From: Bacteroidales bacterium
GTDB lineage: Bacteria; Bacteroidota; Bacteroidia; Bacteroidales; JAFGXI01
Assembly: GCA_016936665.1 (NCBI GenBank)
Contig: JAFGXI010000021.1
Span: 1-52,968, forward strand
Length of the DNA: 52,968 bases
Direction of reading: 5' to 3'
Below, in pieces: positions 25,054 through 35,000 of this stretch. Made by a program: the position numbers and the translations under genes. Within the stretch, counting starts at the first letter, position 1. Every line of letters starts with the position of its first letter. The notes under the pieces were generated by a model. It had not been told where the DNA came from, did no database searches, and worked only from the letters and a program-made list of their open reading frames with translations.

Positions 25054-26778
25054 ATGAAGAAACTCCAAATTGCATCTGTGCTTATCGCAGCGCTTTTCGT
25101 TATTAGTTGCGGTGGATTAAACAAAATGAAAAAAGATGCTCAAAATGTGAAGTACACTGTAACTCCTAATCCACTTGAGTTACACGCTGACAGTGTTGAA
25201 GTATCTATTAGTGGAAACATTCCTCCAAAGTATTTTAACAAGAAAGTAATTGTTGAAGCTACTCCTGTCGTTAAATGGAATGGCGGTGAAAAAGCTTTCG
25301 ATATGAAAAAATTACAAGGAGAATCGGTACAAGACAACAACACTGTTATCAGCAATGCTGATGGTGGAAACTTCTCTTATACATCAAAAATTCCTTACGA
25401 GGAAGGTATGAGAATGTCTGATTTAGAGATTCGCATTAGAGGATACGTTGCCGGAAAAGAAGACAAAGCTTTAGATTTTGATCCTATCAAAATAGCAAAC
25501 GGTGTTATTTCTACACCAGCATTAGTTCGTTTAGATGGTAAAGCAACCATTGGTAAAGACAAATTCCTACGTATCGTTCCAGAATCGCAATACGCCGAAA
25601 TTCTTTACACTATCCAACAGGCTAACATCAGAGGTTCAGAAACAAGCTCTGATCAAATGAAAGCTTTAAAAGATTACATCAAAGAAGTAAAAGACAACGA
25701 AAGAAAACAATTTAAAGGCGTAGCTATTTCTTCTTATGCTTCACCAGACGGCGACGAAGAAAAAATTAATGCACCTTTATCTCAAAAACGTGGCTCTTCT
25801 GCTGAAAAATACATGAGTGGTGAATTCAAGAAAGTTGAGGAAGCTAAAGACAACGAAGGTTTCATTTCTTCTCAAACCACAGCTGAAGACTGGGAAGGTT
25901 TTAAAGAATTGGTTCAAGCTTCTGAGCTTAACGACAAAGATTTAATCTTAAGAGTTCTTTCTATGTACTCAGATCCAATTCAAAGAGAAACTGAAATCAA
26001 AAACATTTCTGCTACTTACGTTGAATTAGCCAAAGAAATTCTTCCTAAATTAAGACGTTCTAAAATCAATGTAAACGTTGATTTAATCGGATATTCCGAT
26101 GAAGAAATCAAAAACATTTTCAGTATTAAAGCTGATAGCTTAAATGTAGAAGAATTACTTTACGCTGCCACTTTATTCGAGGATGCTGATCAAAAATTAG
26201 CTGTATACAAAAAAGCTGAAGAAATTTACCCACAATGTTGGAGAGGCTTCAATAACGCAGCTGCTATCTACATCGAAAAAGGTGATTTAGACAATGCAAA
26301 AACTGATTTGCAAAAAGCTAAATCTTTAGATGCTAGCAATCCTATCATTATGAATAACTGTGCTGTTATCCAAATTAGAGAAGGTAACATGGCAAAAGCT
26401 GAAGAATTATTAGCTTCTGCAGGTTCTAGCGAAGACGTAAGCTACAATAAAGGCATCGTACTAATCAAAAAAGCAGATTACTCAGGTGCAGTTTCAGCAT
26501 TCGGTGGAAGTTGTTCTTTCAATGCAGCATTAGCTAAAGTATTGAACGGAGACAATTCTGGTGCAACAAAAGCAATCGACTGTTCGGACGACAAAGCAAC
26601 TTGCATGGGTTACTATCTTAAAGCTGTTATTGGTGCTCGCAACGACGACTCCGACATGGTTCTTAATAACCTACGTGCTGCTATCGAGAAAAATGCAGAC
26701 TTAAAAGCAATGGCTAAAACCGATTTAGAATTTGCTAAGTTCTTCGAAAACGATACATTTAAATCTATCGTTGAATAA
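25054..26778 (+). CDS. TPR-containing lipoprotein with OmpA-like middle region
   Basis: This 574-residue protein carries a lipoprotein signal with the lipobox ending VISCGG, Cys19 being the lipidated residue. Residues about 30-150 are beta-rich. The middle contains AISSYASPDGDEEKIN and SQKRGSSAEKYM, which resemble the peptidoglycan-binding OmpA C-terminal fold. The C-terminal third (about 360-560) has TPR units such as FNNAAAIYIEKGDLDNAKTDLQKAKSLD. It is probably an envelope protein that ties the outer membrane to the wall or scaffolds a complex; its function is not known. It has the strongest promoter of the window, favours a restricted codon set (GCT, GAA, AAA), and ends in a clear terminator, all suggesting high expression. 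Confidence 0.82.
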   Translation: MKKLQIASVLIAALFVISCGGLNKMKKDAQNVKYTVTPNPLELHADSVEVSISGNIPPKYFNKKVIVEATPVVKWNGGEKAFDMKKLQGESVQDNNTVISNADGGNFSYTSKIPYEEGMRMSDLEIRIRGYVAGKEDKALDFDPIKIANGVISTPALVRLDGKATIGKDKFLRIVPESQYAEILYTIQQANIRGSETSSDQMKALKDYIKEVKDNERKQFKGVAISSYASPDGDEEKINAPLSQKRGSSAEKYMSGEFKKVEEAKDNEGFISSQTTAEDWEGFKELVQASELNDKDLILRVLSMYSDPIQRETEIKNISATYVELAKEILPKLRRSKINVNVDLIGYSDEEIKNIFSIKADSLNVEELLYAATLFEDADQKLAVYKKAEEIYPQCWRGFNNAAAIYIEKGDLDNAKTDLQKAKSLDASNPIIMNNCAVIQIREGNMAKAEELLASAGSSEDVSYNKGIVLIKKADYSGAVSAFGGSCSFNAALAKVLNGDNSGATKAIDCSDDKATCMGYYLKAVIGARNDDSDMVLNNLRAAIEKNADLKAMAKTDLEFAKFFENDTFKSIVE

Positions 26779-26797
26779 CGAAACTTTATTTTTCAAG

Positions 26798-26831
26798 AAA
26801 GGCTACTGTTACAAACGGTAGCCTTTTTTAT
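26798..26831 (+). terminator. Rho-independent terminator after the TPR lipoprotein
   Basis: AAAGGCTAC (26798-26806) pairs with GTAGCCTTT and is followed by a T-run. Confidence 0.8.
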
Positions 26832-26863
26832 TTGTGTAAATTTCTTAAACCCGTTACATTGAT

Positions 26864-26871
26864 TATCTTTG
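26864..26871 (+). promoter_or_regulatory. Bacteroidota -7 element overlapping the longest SLC13 frame
   Basis: TATCTTTG matches TAnnTTTG. It overlaps the possible TTG start at 26869, so translation cannot begin there if this promoter is used; the TTG at 26902 is then the better start. Confidence 0.55.
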
Positions 26872-26901
26872 TGCATTAACTTAGCTAATTCAAAAAATTA
26901 C

Positions 26902-28674
26902 TTGATTTCTTTCGACCAAATTATTGTCATCATAGTAATTCTCTTTATTCTTATCGCACTATATAAAGAGTTGATTGGTCCTGCTTTTACTTTTGTAATC
27001 GGTGTTTTAACATTGGGTATTTTCAAAATACTAACTCCTTCAGAAATATTAAAAGGTTTTGCTAACGAACAAATAGCCGTAATTATTCTCTTGCTTCTAA
27101 TAGGCGATATCATTAGACGAACTTCCCTCATCGATACTGTTTTTGAAAAAGCATTCAGCAGAAAAATATCACAAAAGCATTTTACGTTCAGAATGACAAG
27201 TATTGTTGCCGGAATGTCGGCTTTTTTAAATAACACACCTCTTGTCGCTATTATGATGCCCTATGTTAATAGTTGGAGTAAGTCGAATAATGTTGCACCA
27301 TCGAAATTATTGATACCATTATCATACGCCGCAATTTTAGGAGGAAGCGCAACACTCATTGGAACATCTACCAATTTAATTGTCAATGGACTAGTAATCG
27401 ATCAAACAATTTTTCCGGAATTAGGCTCTCTGCATATTTTCGATTTTTCAGCGGTGGGTATCCCAATGATCGTTGTTGGAGTCATTTATTTGGTGTTCTT
27501 TTCAGAAAAATTGCTACCCTCTGTTGTTGATAATATTGAAAGGTTTAACGTTGAGGCACAAAACTATATTGTAGAAGCGCAAATTAGAAAAAGCTCACAC
27601 TTGATAGGACAAACCATAGAGGAAGCTAAATTACGCAACTTAGAAGGCTTGTTTTTGGTCGAAATCATCAGAGGAAACCAGCGTTTTGTAGCTATGCCTC
27701 CGGAAACTATTTTACTAGAAAACGACATTTTATTCTTTGCCGGAAAAACAGAGATGATTGCTGACCTTATTAATATTAATGGTTTAACTTTTCCAGAAGT
27801 AGGATTATTAAAACGTAAACGTAACACCGATATCGTAGAAATTGTTATTACTTATAACTCAAGTTTAATAAGCAAAACAGTTAAAGAAGCAAACTTTAGA
27901 GGGAAATACGATGCCGCCATTATTGGAATACAAAGAAATGGTGAACGAATTACGCAAAAGATTGGCTCAATCAAACTAAAAGCAGGAGACCTTTTATTAG
28001 TTCTAGCAGGAAGCGATTTAACCAAAAGAGATGATATCCTAGATTTTTATTTTATTTCGAAGGTTAAAGAATTTAGAGCAATTAAGCCCTACAAAGCACT
28101 TATCTTGATCGGTGGCACCTTGCTGTCTATTTTACTTTCTGCCTTGGGTGTTGTTTCTTTATTTATGGCCTTGATGTTTTTGCTAGTCATTATATTATCC
28201 CTGAATATAGCCTCGCCAAAAGATGTACATAAGAGTATCGACTACAATTTGATATTAATAATTGCCATGTCTTTAGCTTTGGGTTTAGCTATGGTAAAAA
28301 CCGGCGTTGCACAAATGATATCTCATCATTTTATTGGCTGGTTTAAACCGCTTGGCCCAGTAGGTATTCTGTCGGGCATTTATGCCATTACAGCTCTTCT
28401 GGCTGCATATATTACTAACAAAGTTGCTGTTGCAATTATATTCCCGATTTCTTTAGCACTAGCTCACGACATAGATGCAAATCCTATCCCATTTATTTTA
28501 GTTGTAGCATTTGCTTCTGCGGCCAACTTCATGACGCCTATCGGTTATCAAACCAACTTGATGATTTATGGGCCAGGCGGATACAAGTTTAAAGATTTTT
28601 TCAAAGTTGGGCTCCCCTTAACTATTATTTACGGAGTAGTGAGTATTTTAATTTTAAAATGGATGTACTTCTAA
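26902..28674 (+). CDS. SLC13-family permease with two TrkA-C (RCK_C) domains, probable sulfate transporter
   Basis: The frame is open from 26869, but that TTG lies inside a promoter element. The TTG at 26902, in an A-rich context, gives about 590 residues starting ISFDQIIVIIVILF. There are about six membrane segments, then two TrkA-C domains (about 205-290 and 300-380 counting from the longest frame), then a second membrane half. Substrate-site-like motifs are NNTPLVAIMMP (first half), STNLIVNG, and TNKVAVAIIFPISLALA (second half). This architecture is that of SLC13/DASS transporters such as SAC1-like sulfate transporters. The cysQ gene starts within its stop codon (TAATG), which supports sulfate as substrate. 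Carboxylates remain possible. Confidence 0.85.
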   Translation: MISFDQIIVIIVILFILIALYKELIGPAFTFVIGVLTLGIFKILTPSEILKGFANEQIAVIILLLLIGDIIRRTSLIDTVFEKAFSRKISQKHFTFRMTSIVAGMSAFLNNTPLVAIMMPYVNSWSKSNNVAPSKLLIPLSYAAILGGSATLIGTSTNLIVNGLVIDQTIFPELGSLHIFDFSAVGIPMIVVGVIYLVFFSEKLLPSVVDNIERFNVEAQNYIVEAQIRKSSHLIGQTIEEAKLRNLEGLFLVEIIRGNQRFVAMPPETILLENDILFFAGKTEMIADLININGLTFPEVGLLKRKRNTDIVEIVITYNSSLISKTVKEANFRGKYDAAIIGIQRNGERITQKIGSIKLKAGDLLLVLAGSDLTKRDDILDFYFISKVKEFRAIKPYKALILIGGTLLSILLSALGVVSLFMALMFLLVIILSLNIASPKDVHKSIDYNLILIIAMSLALGLAMVKTGVAQMISHHFIGWFKPLGPVGILSGIYAITALLAAYITNKVAVAIIFPISLALAHDIDANPIPFILVVAFASAANFMTPIGYQTNLMIYGPGGYKFKDFFKVGLPLTIIYGVVSILILKWMYF

Positions 28675-29462
28675 TGGACATTAATACTTTAACTCAAATA
28701 GCTTACAAAGCATCTGTAGATGCCGGCCAAGCTATAATGAATATTTACCTTTCCAATGATTTTGGTGTTGAAAAAAAGTCCGACGAAAGTCCTTTAACAA
28801 AGGCTGACTTAGCTGCACATCAAACAATTATTAAATATTTAGAGTCGACAAATATTCCTATTTTAAGCGAAGAAGCGGCAAATATTTCTTTTCAAGATAG
28901 AAAACAATGGAATCGGTTTTGGTTAGTAGATCCACTAGATGGAACTAAAGAATTTATAAAAAAGAATGATGAGTTTACTGTAAACATTGCTCTAATAGAA
29001 AACCACAGACCAATTATAGGTATCGTATATCTTCCCGTTTTTAAATCAGTTTACATAGGGGCACAAGGTTTGGGTAGTTTTCATTCCGAATATTGCCCTG
29101 AAAATGTATCTGAAATAATGACGAAAGTAAATCAATTACCCAAAGCATTACCTTCAATTTATACAGTTGTAGGGAGCCGATCGCATATGAACGAGGCCAC
29201 CCAAGAATATTTCCAGACCTTGGAAAAAATGTACGGTAAAATCGATATAATTTCTACAGGAAGTTCACTCAAATTGTGCATGGTTGCCGAAGGTAAAGCA
29301 CACGAGTACCCTCGTTTTGGACCGACAATGGAGTGGGACACTGCCGCCGGAGATGCCGTTGCTTATTTTTCCGGAGCAAAAGTTACTAAAGACGATGGTA
29401 TTACACCACTCAATTATAATAAAGAAAATTTGTTAAATCCCTTTTTCATCGTCAAACGATAA
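28674..29462 (+). CDS. cysQ: 3'(2'),5'-bisphosphate nucleotidase CysQ
   Basis: This enzyme removes the 3'-phosphate from PAP, the by-product of sulfate assimilation. The ATG at 28674 overlaps the permease stop (TAATG) and gives 262 residues; an upstream ATG at 28659 would add five residues but lies inside the permease gene. The metal site has E66/E67 in LSEEAAN and D86/D89 in DPLDGTKEF, the Lys after GT being the CysQ-type signature that separates it from suhB. MEWDTAAGDA completes the site. Coupling with an SLC13 permease suggests a sulfate uptake and assimilation unit. Confidence 0.92.
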   Translation: MDINTLTQIAYKASVDAGQAIMNIYLSNDFGVEKKSDESPLTKADLAAHQTIIKYLESTNIPILSEEAANISFQDRKQWNRFWLVDPLDGTKEFIKKNDEFTVNIALIENHRPIIGIVYLPVFKSVYIGAQGLGSFHSEYCPENVSEIMTKVNQLPKALPSIYTVVGSRSHMNEATQEYFQTLEKMYGKIDIISTGSSLKLCMVAEGKAHEYPRFGPTMEWDTAAGDAVAYFSGAKVTKDDGITPLNYNKENLLNPFFIVKR

Positions 29463-29489
29463 ACAAATCTTTGTTTCATTGTTAATTAT

Positions 29490-29517
29490 TCTTAAGAACT
29501 TTTCAAGCGCTGAAAAA
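29490..29517. promoter_or_regulatory. Adjacent palindromes upstream of the two-component system
   Basis: TTCTTAAGAA (29490-29499) is a perfect palindrome and TTTTCAAGCGCTGAAAA (29501-29517) is nearly one, centred on AGCGCT. They lie 20-45 bases before the histidine kinase start and could bind a regulator, perhaps its own. No clean -7 element was found here. Confidence 0.35.
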
Positions 29518-29534
29518 ACTTATATTTTTAGGGC

Positions 29535-31109
29535 ATGAAATGGATGAACACAAAATATTTGTGGATTTTAGTTGTCGTAATTTTATTGTCGATGCTTGGT
29601 CTTATAGCCATTCAAAGCTATTGGATAATTAACTCCTATAATATTAAAGAGACGCATTTTAACTTCGAAGTCAACAAAGCCCTTTCAGAAACCATTAAGC
29701 AGCTAGAGACCGAAGAAACAATCTTTGAGATTAGTAATGAAGTCTTTCAGATGGCCGAAAATAAAGACAGCGTGATAGAAAAATCCGTAGAAAACTATCA
29801 AAAGTCTTTCGATAAACATAAAGATGAGTACAGCACAATTGCCAATAGAAGTACAATTACAGTTAACGGTGAGCACATCGAAAAAGCGGATACCAGTTTT
29901 CAATTTTCCAGCAGTACTTCGTCGAACAAATTATCTCAAAATAATACTGTTTTAAAAATCAGCTCGGGCGATGTGAGAAACATCATTCAGAATAAAGTCA
30001 ATAACAAAACCTTATTTGTAGAGAAAATTGTCAATCAGATTCTTAATTACAACGAAGACATTATTAAACGAATTCAAGATGTCGATTTAAAGCAAATGAT
30101 TGAAAACAAACTAAATGAGCACGACATCGATATTCAGTTTGAGTATGCCATTAAATCGGAAGGTAAGCGTGTTTTTTCAACATCTACGTTTAAAGAGCAT
30201 TCGTCAAAATTGTATTCTAAAAGACTGTTCCCTAATAACTTATTTCACGACAACGATTTTTTAGAATTATATATTCCAAACAGAACTTCATTCATTGTAA
30301 TGACCATGATTCCGGTCATTTTGATTACTGTGGTTTTAACTTTTTTAATTATTGGCGTTGTTATATTCACCTTTATAATAGTAGTTCGACAAAAACAATT
30401 GGGCGATATAAAAAATGACTTTGTAAACAACTTAACACACGAGCTTAAAACACCAATTGCAACGATTTCTCTTGCCGGTCAAATGTTGTGCGACAAAGAC
30501 ATTCAAACTACACAAAGCAGCATTGAGCGGTACGCTCAAATCATCAACCAAGAATCGGCAAGACTGACTACTCAAGTTGAAAAAGTATTGCAAATTGCTT
30601 TAATAGACAAGGGGGAACTTAAACTAAAAGATAAAAAAATAGATGTAAACAAATTGGTTGAAAGGCTAGTGAAGCCTTTTGGACTTAAAGTTGACAACTA
30701 CAAAGGACAATTAATTGTTAATTTACCTGAAAATCCGGTTTGGATATATGCCGATGAGTTGCATTTTAGCAATGTAATTAATAACTTGCTCGATAATGCA
30801 TTGAAATACAAATATAAAGAGCCCATCATAGAAGTGACTATCGAAGAAGACAATCATAATATTTTTATAAGCGTAAAAGACAACGGCATTGGCATCAGCA
30901 AAGTAGACCAAATGCGTATTTTCGAAAAGTTTTACCGAGTAGAATCTGGTAATGTACACAATATTAAAGGATTTGGCCTTGGGCTTAGTTATGTAAAAAA
31001 AATAATAGATATATATAAAGGGCAAATTGAAGTCAAGAGTAAACTTAAACATGGCTCTACTTTTACTTTAAAAATGCCAAAACCTGAATTTTCTAAACAG
31101 AATAATTAA
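29535..31109 (+). CDS. Sensor histidine kinase, RprX-like
   Basis: This 524-residue membrane kinase has two membrane segments (about 8-30 and 252-284) around a periplasmic sensor region of about 220 residues that matches no domain I recognise. The HisKA box is NNLTHELKTPIA with H302. The ATPase domain has the N-box NVINNLLDNALKYKYKEP, G1 box VKDNGIGIS, F-box FEKFYRV and G2 box GFGLGLSYVKKI. The region next to the second helix (KQLGDIKNDFVNNLTHE) and the pairing with an OmpR-type regulator resemble the Bacteroides RprX-RprY pair. The stimulus is unknown. The regulator gene starts nine bases downstream. Confidence 0.9.
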   Translation: MKWMNTKYLWILVVVILLSMLGLIAIQSYWIINSYNIKETHFNFEVNKALSETIKQLETEETIFEISNEVFQMAENKDSVIEKSVENYQKSFDKHKDEYSTIANRSTITVNGEHIEKADTSFQFSSSTSSNKLSQNNTVLKISSGDVRNIIQNKVNNKTLFVEKIVNQILNYNEDIIKRIQDVDLKQMIENKLNEHDIDIQFEYAIKSEGKRVFSTSTFKEHSSKLYSKRLFPNNLFHDNDFLELYIPNRTSFIVMTMIPVILITVVLTFLIIGVVIFTFIIVVRQKQLGDIKNDFVNNLTHELKTPIATISLAGQMLCDKDIQTTQSSIERYAQIINQESARLTTQVEKVLQIALIDKGELKLKDKKIDVNKLVERLVKPFGLKVDNYKGQLIVNLPENPVWIYADELHFSNVINNLLDNALKYKYKEPIIEVTIEEDNHNIFISVKDNGIGISKVDQMRIFEKFYRVESGNVHNIKGFGLGLSYVKKIIDIYKGQIEVKSKLKHGSTFTLKMPKPEFSKQNN

Positions 31110-31117
31110 AGTGAATT

Positions 31118-31810
31118 ATGGAAAAAGAGATAAAAGTTTTATTAGCAGAAGACGATAAAAATTTAGGTACATTGTTACAAGAGTACTTAATTGCTAAAAA
31201 GTATAATGCCGAATTGTACGATGACGGCGAAAAAGCACTAGACGCTTTTAGAAAATCGGATTACGATTTGTGCATTTTCGATGTGATGATGCCAAAAATG
31301 GATGGTTTTACACTTGCAAAGGAAATTCGTAAAGCAGATGAGCAAATTCCAATTATTTTTCTAACGGCCAAATCACTTAAAGAAGATTTAATTGAAGGAT
31401 TCCAATCTGGTGCCGACGATTATCTGACCAAGCCATTCAGTATGGATGAATTGATGCTTAGAATAAAAGCCATTTTAAGAAGAACAGGAGACAAAAAAAG
31501 CATCAGTAGTCAAATGCAATTTCAGATAGGAGAGTTTGAATTCGATGCTCAAAAGCAATTGCTTAAACACGAGGGCGACGAGAAAAAACTAACAACCAAA
31601 GAATCGGAACTTTTACGTTTATTATGTGTCAATCAAAACAATCTTCTCGACAGGAACGATGCATTAAACGAAGTATGGTCCGACGATAACTATTTTAATG
31701 CCAGAAGTATGGATGTATATATTACCAAGTTACGCAAATTACTTAAAGCCGACGAACATATCCAGATTATCAATATTCACGGTAAAGGATTCAAACTTTT
31801 AGTCGATTAA
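31118..31810 (+). CDS. OmpR/PhoB-family response regulator, RprY-like
   Basis: This 230-residue protein has a receiver domain with acidic pocket E11/D12/D13, phosphorylated D55 in FDVMMPKMDGF, the conserved Thr in FLTAKS and Lys105 in YLTKPFS. A winged-helix DNA-binding domain of the OmpR type follows (about 130-230), with LTTKESELLRLLCVNQN and DVYITKLRKLLKADEHIQIINIHGKGFKL. It is cotranscribed with the kinase gene and ends before a strong terminator. Target genes are unknown; RprY in Bacteroides has been linked to transport and stress genes. Confidence 0.93.
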   Translation: MEKEIKVLLAEDDKNLGTLLQEYLIAKKYNAELYDDGEKALDAFRKSDYDLCIFDVMMPKMDGFTLAKEIRKADEQIPIIFLTAKSLKEDLIEGFQSGADDYLTKPFSMDELMLRIKAILRRTGDKKSISSQMQFQIGEFEFDAQKQLLKHEGDEKKLTTKESELLRLLCVNQNNLLDRNDALNEVWSDDNYFNARSMDVYITKLRKLLKADEHIQIINIHGKGFKLLVD

Positions 31811-31825
31811 AAGAATATTTAATTT

Positions 31826-31859
31826 AAAAGAGGGTGTTAGAAAGCACCCTCTTTTTTAT
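31826..31859 (+). terminator. Rho-independent terminator after the response regulator
   Basis: AGAGGGTG pairs with CACCCTCT across a short loop (TTAGAAAG) and a T6 run follows. The left A-run would also let it work weakly from the minus strand. Confidence 0.85.
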
Positions 31860-31860
31860 T

Positions 31861-31943
31861 TTAAACGGCCATTAACTCAAGGTCTGCTTCAACAGTACTT
31901 ATTCCTCCAATACCAAAATTATCGATTAGTACTTTAGCAACAT
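31861..31943 (-). other. Stop-free stretch resembling a decayed protein C-terminus
   Basis: The minus strand reads NVAKVLIDNFGIGGIS followed by TVEADLELMAV and a stop. The core DNFGIGG followed by about 14 residues recalls the NSFGFGG motif near the C-terminus of beta-ketoacyl-ACP synthases. There is an upstream stop, so no complete gene is present. It lies about 60 bases beyond the end of the MMPL fusion gene on the same strand. The motif is short and chance is possible. Confidence 0.25.
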
Positions 31944-32003
31944 TTTAGCGATAAAATAATAAAAATTGCAAAATTCAACGTTGGCGACACGCCTGCTATT
32001 ACT

Positions 32004-35000
32004 TTAATCCTTTTTAATAATATAAACTAAATTGGATAAATACTTGGTTTTATCGAGCACTTCTACGTCTGCATTTTCGCTAGTTAAATAAGACAACAAT
32101 TTATCTTTAGTAACAAAATACAATTGTTTGTCGGCATCGTGTGTTTTATTAAAACCAATTATTTTAGTCGATAAAAATTCGGTAAATCTTGTGCGCTGAT
32201 GTTTCTTTTGCATTTCTGCATTGGCATCTCTTATAATAAGCTGCCCGCCACTTCTTAGATTTTTAAAACAGCGTTGTACAACAGTTGCTTGCATCTGTTC
32301 GGGCATGTAATGTAATACATCTGCTAACAAGTACACATCGGCGTTTAAATCCCAATCTTGGGTAATGTCGAGAACATCGAAACTTAAGTTAGGTAAGTAA
32401 TAAGCCGACTTTTGAGCCACTTCAATTTTATCGGTGTCGTAATCGAACCCATACACCTTCCTTTCTGGCCTACATTGTGCCAAAAATTGCGACATAAACC
32501 CATAACCACATCCTAAATCGACAATTTTTGCTTGAGGAGAAATTAAATTATCGAACATTTGATAGTTTTTCTCCATTGAAGTTTTAATTCTTGCATACCA
32601 TTCAACAACAGGACCTTTATATATAAAACGATTTAAAATATATGGACGATAAAATTCGGGCAAACTAATCTCTTTTTGTGTTTTAGAATATTCTGCTCTC
32701 ATTTTATCTTGAACATCTTTTGCAAAAGCTTTAACCGAGGCATATTTAGCATGCTCAGATGCAATTATGCGATCCATTATTTTAATATACACTGTGCTTT
32801 TATGCAAGAAAAACTCGTGTTTATTCAATGCTTCAAAAGCACCAAACAGCATAATTGGTAATACGTCCACTTTTAAATCGTGAGCCAATTGAAATGCTCC
32901 TTTATGAAAACGTTTTATTTGACCATTCTCTGTTCTTGTCCCCTCCGGAAAAATTAAAACAGAATAACCTTCATCGATCTTTTTCTTTAATTGAGCTTCT
33001 GCACCTTGTATTCCCTCATACACCGGATAATAGTCGGCATATCGCACAAAATGTTTTAATATAAAGTGATGCCATACCCAATGGTTTGTAACAACAATCA
33101 TTTTCGGGCTAAGCATTAATAGAAAAACTAAATCTAATTGCGATTGATGATTGGCAACTATAATAGCCGGTTTTTTAAAAGTATTACGATCAAGATTACT
33201 GATTATTTTGGGCGTATTAATATTGGTGTAAACCACCAATTTGCTCGACCACTGAATAAGAAAGTGGAAAAATAATTTTTTGTATTTGGTTTTTAAAGGG
33301 AACACTTGTAATGCCCACGATGTTGTAACGGCACCAATCATCGCTCCCAAAACCATCGCCATAGATATATTGGACATTAAGAAACTCACAAAAGTAACAG
33401 CTTGTCTACGAGGTTTCGAACGGTAATTAATTAAAAATTTAAACATAATAGGAATTAATACCAATGCAAGTATTAAAACCGATGCCATACCTAAAACCGT
33501 AATTAAAGCCATCGATTTGAGTGCTGGATGTTCTGCAAAAACAAGAACTCCAACACCGGCAAAAGTAGTAATTGCGCTAAAAATTACAGATATTCTGAAT
33601 GCTGCTAAACTGCGATGCCCTGTTTTATATTCCGATAATAAGCCTTGTGTAATAGCAATGCTGTAATCGACACCCAAGCCAAAAATTAATGAAGAAATAA
33701 TAACATTAAATATATTGAAAGAAATGCCTAGCCAACCGGCTAAACCTAGAGTCCATAGCCAACTTAGTAAAATTGGAGTCATATTAATAATGACCAACTC
33801 AATACGTCCGTAATATATAAGAAGTACTATAAAAACTGCAATTGTTGACCACCATACCAAATGCGAAAAATTAATTTTTAAGTCGTCGAGCAGTATCTCG
33901 TTAAAACGCTGTTTGTCGAACGCTAAAACAGATTTTTGATTGTTAAAAGAAGTGTAAAATTGTTGAAGCGCTTTGGATCCGTTTTGTTCCATCTTAACTA
34001 CACTAAGCAACTGAACATCTTTTGGCGAAACCTCAATCAACTCTTTGAAAAATAAATTTTGAACCACTTCATATTCTTGGTTAGTTATTGTTTTAAAATG
34101 GCTGTTCAACCAATTATAATAAGCATCAAAAGCATTTTGTTTAAAACCCAATTCCTCTGAGGCGTTTTGTATCCAAAACTCTAAATCCGATTTAGAATGT
34201 TTCTGCCAAAAAAGCTGCCATTGTTTTAACTTTTGGTTTTGAGCCTCTTGGCTTAGCCAAAGATTCGAAACTGATAAATACGAATGAATTAAACCTAATT
34301 TTTGAAGTGAATCTAATTTATGTTTTACCTGCTCACTCGCTTGTAATGCTTGTTCGATATTAGCCCCTTCTGCCGACACATACACATCTTTACGTCCACC
34401 GGAAGTGTAGCGATTCACGAAATCCTGATCGCTTTGCAGTTGTGGCGTTAAATAATTGAGATTAAGTAAATCGCCATCGAAATAAATTTTTTTAACACCA
34501 AAGGATAAAAATACCGATAACGAAACAATTGCTAGCAAACTGTATTTGGCCGACCATTTTTTTGTCCAACTAGGAATCTGACGAAACGACGGGCTTGAAT
34601 TGTTTTTTAATTTGAAAATTTGAGGAACAATTATTAGCGCAAAAACAGCAACACTCATCGCACTCAACGCTGCTAAAATTGCTAAGTCTGTAAACGCTTC
34701 AGAATGTATTTGTATCAAAATTAAAAAGGCTATAGATGTTGTTAATGCGCTTAATAATAGTGTTGGCGTTAGAATTTTAAGTGTTCGTCTTATATCGCCG
34801 CTTTGCCACAAATGAGTGTAAATATGCAAACCATAATCGATGGTTATTCCCAAAATAATGGAGGCAACGCCCAATGCCATTGCACTGATTTCCGTTTTAA
34901 ACAACACCATCAAGCTCAAACCTAACGCGCTACCAAAGAGTACAGGCAAGAAAAGGGTTGGAAATACTCGCCAACTCTTGAAGAACCAGCTTATCAAAAC

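Noticed and set aside
26869..26901. Upstream extension of the SLC13 permease
   Set aside because: The TTG at 26869 overlaps a TATCTTTG promoter element, and the added residues (CINLANSKNY) do not resemble a membrane-protein start.
28659..28673. Upstream ATG for cysQ
   Set aside because: It lies inside the permease gene; the TAATG junction at 28674 is the typical coupled start and the family N-terminus fits it.
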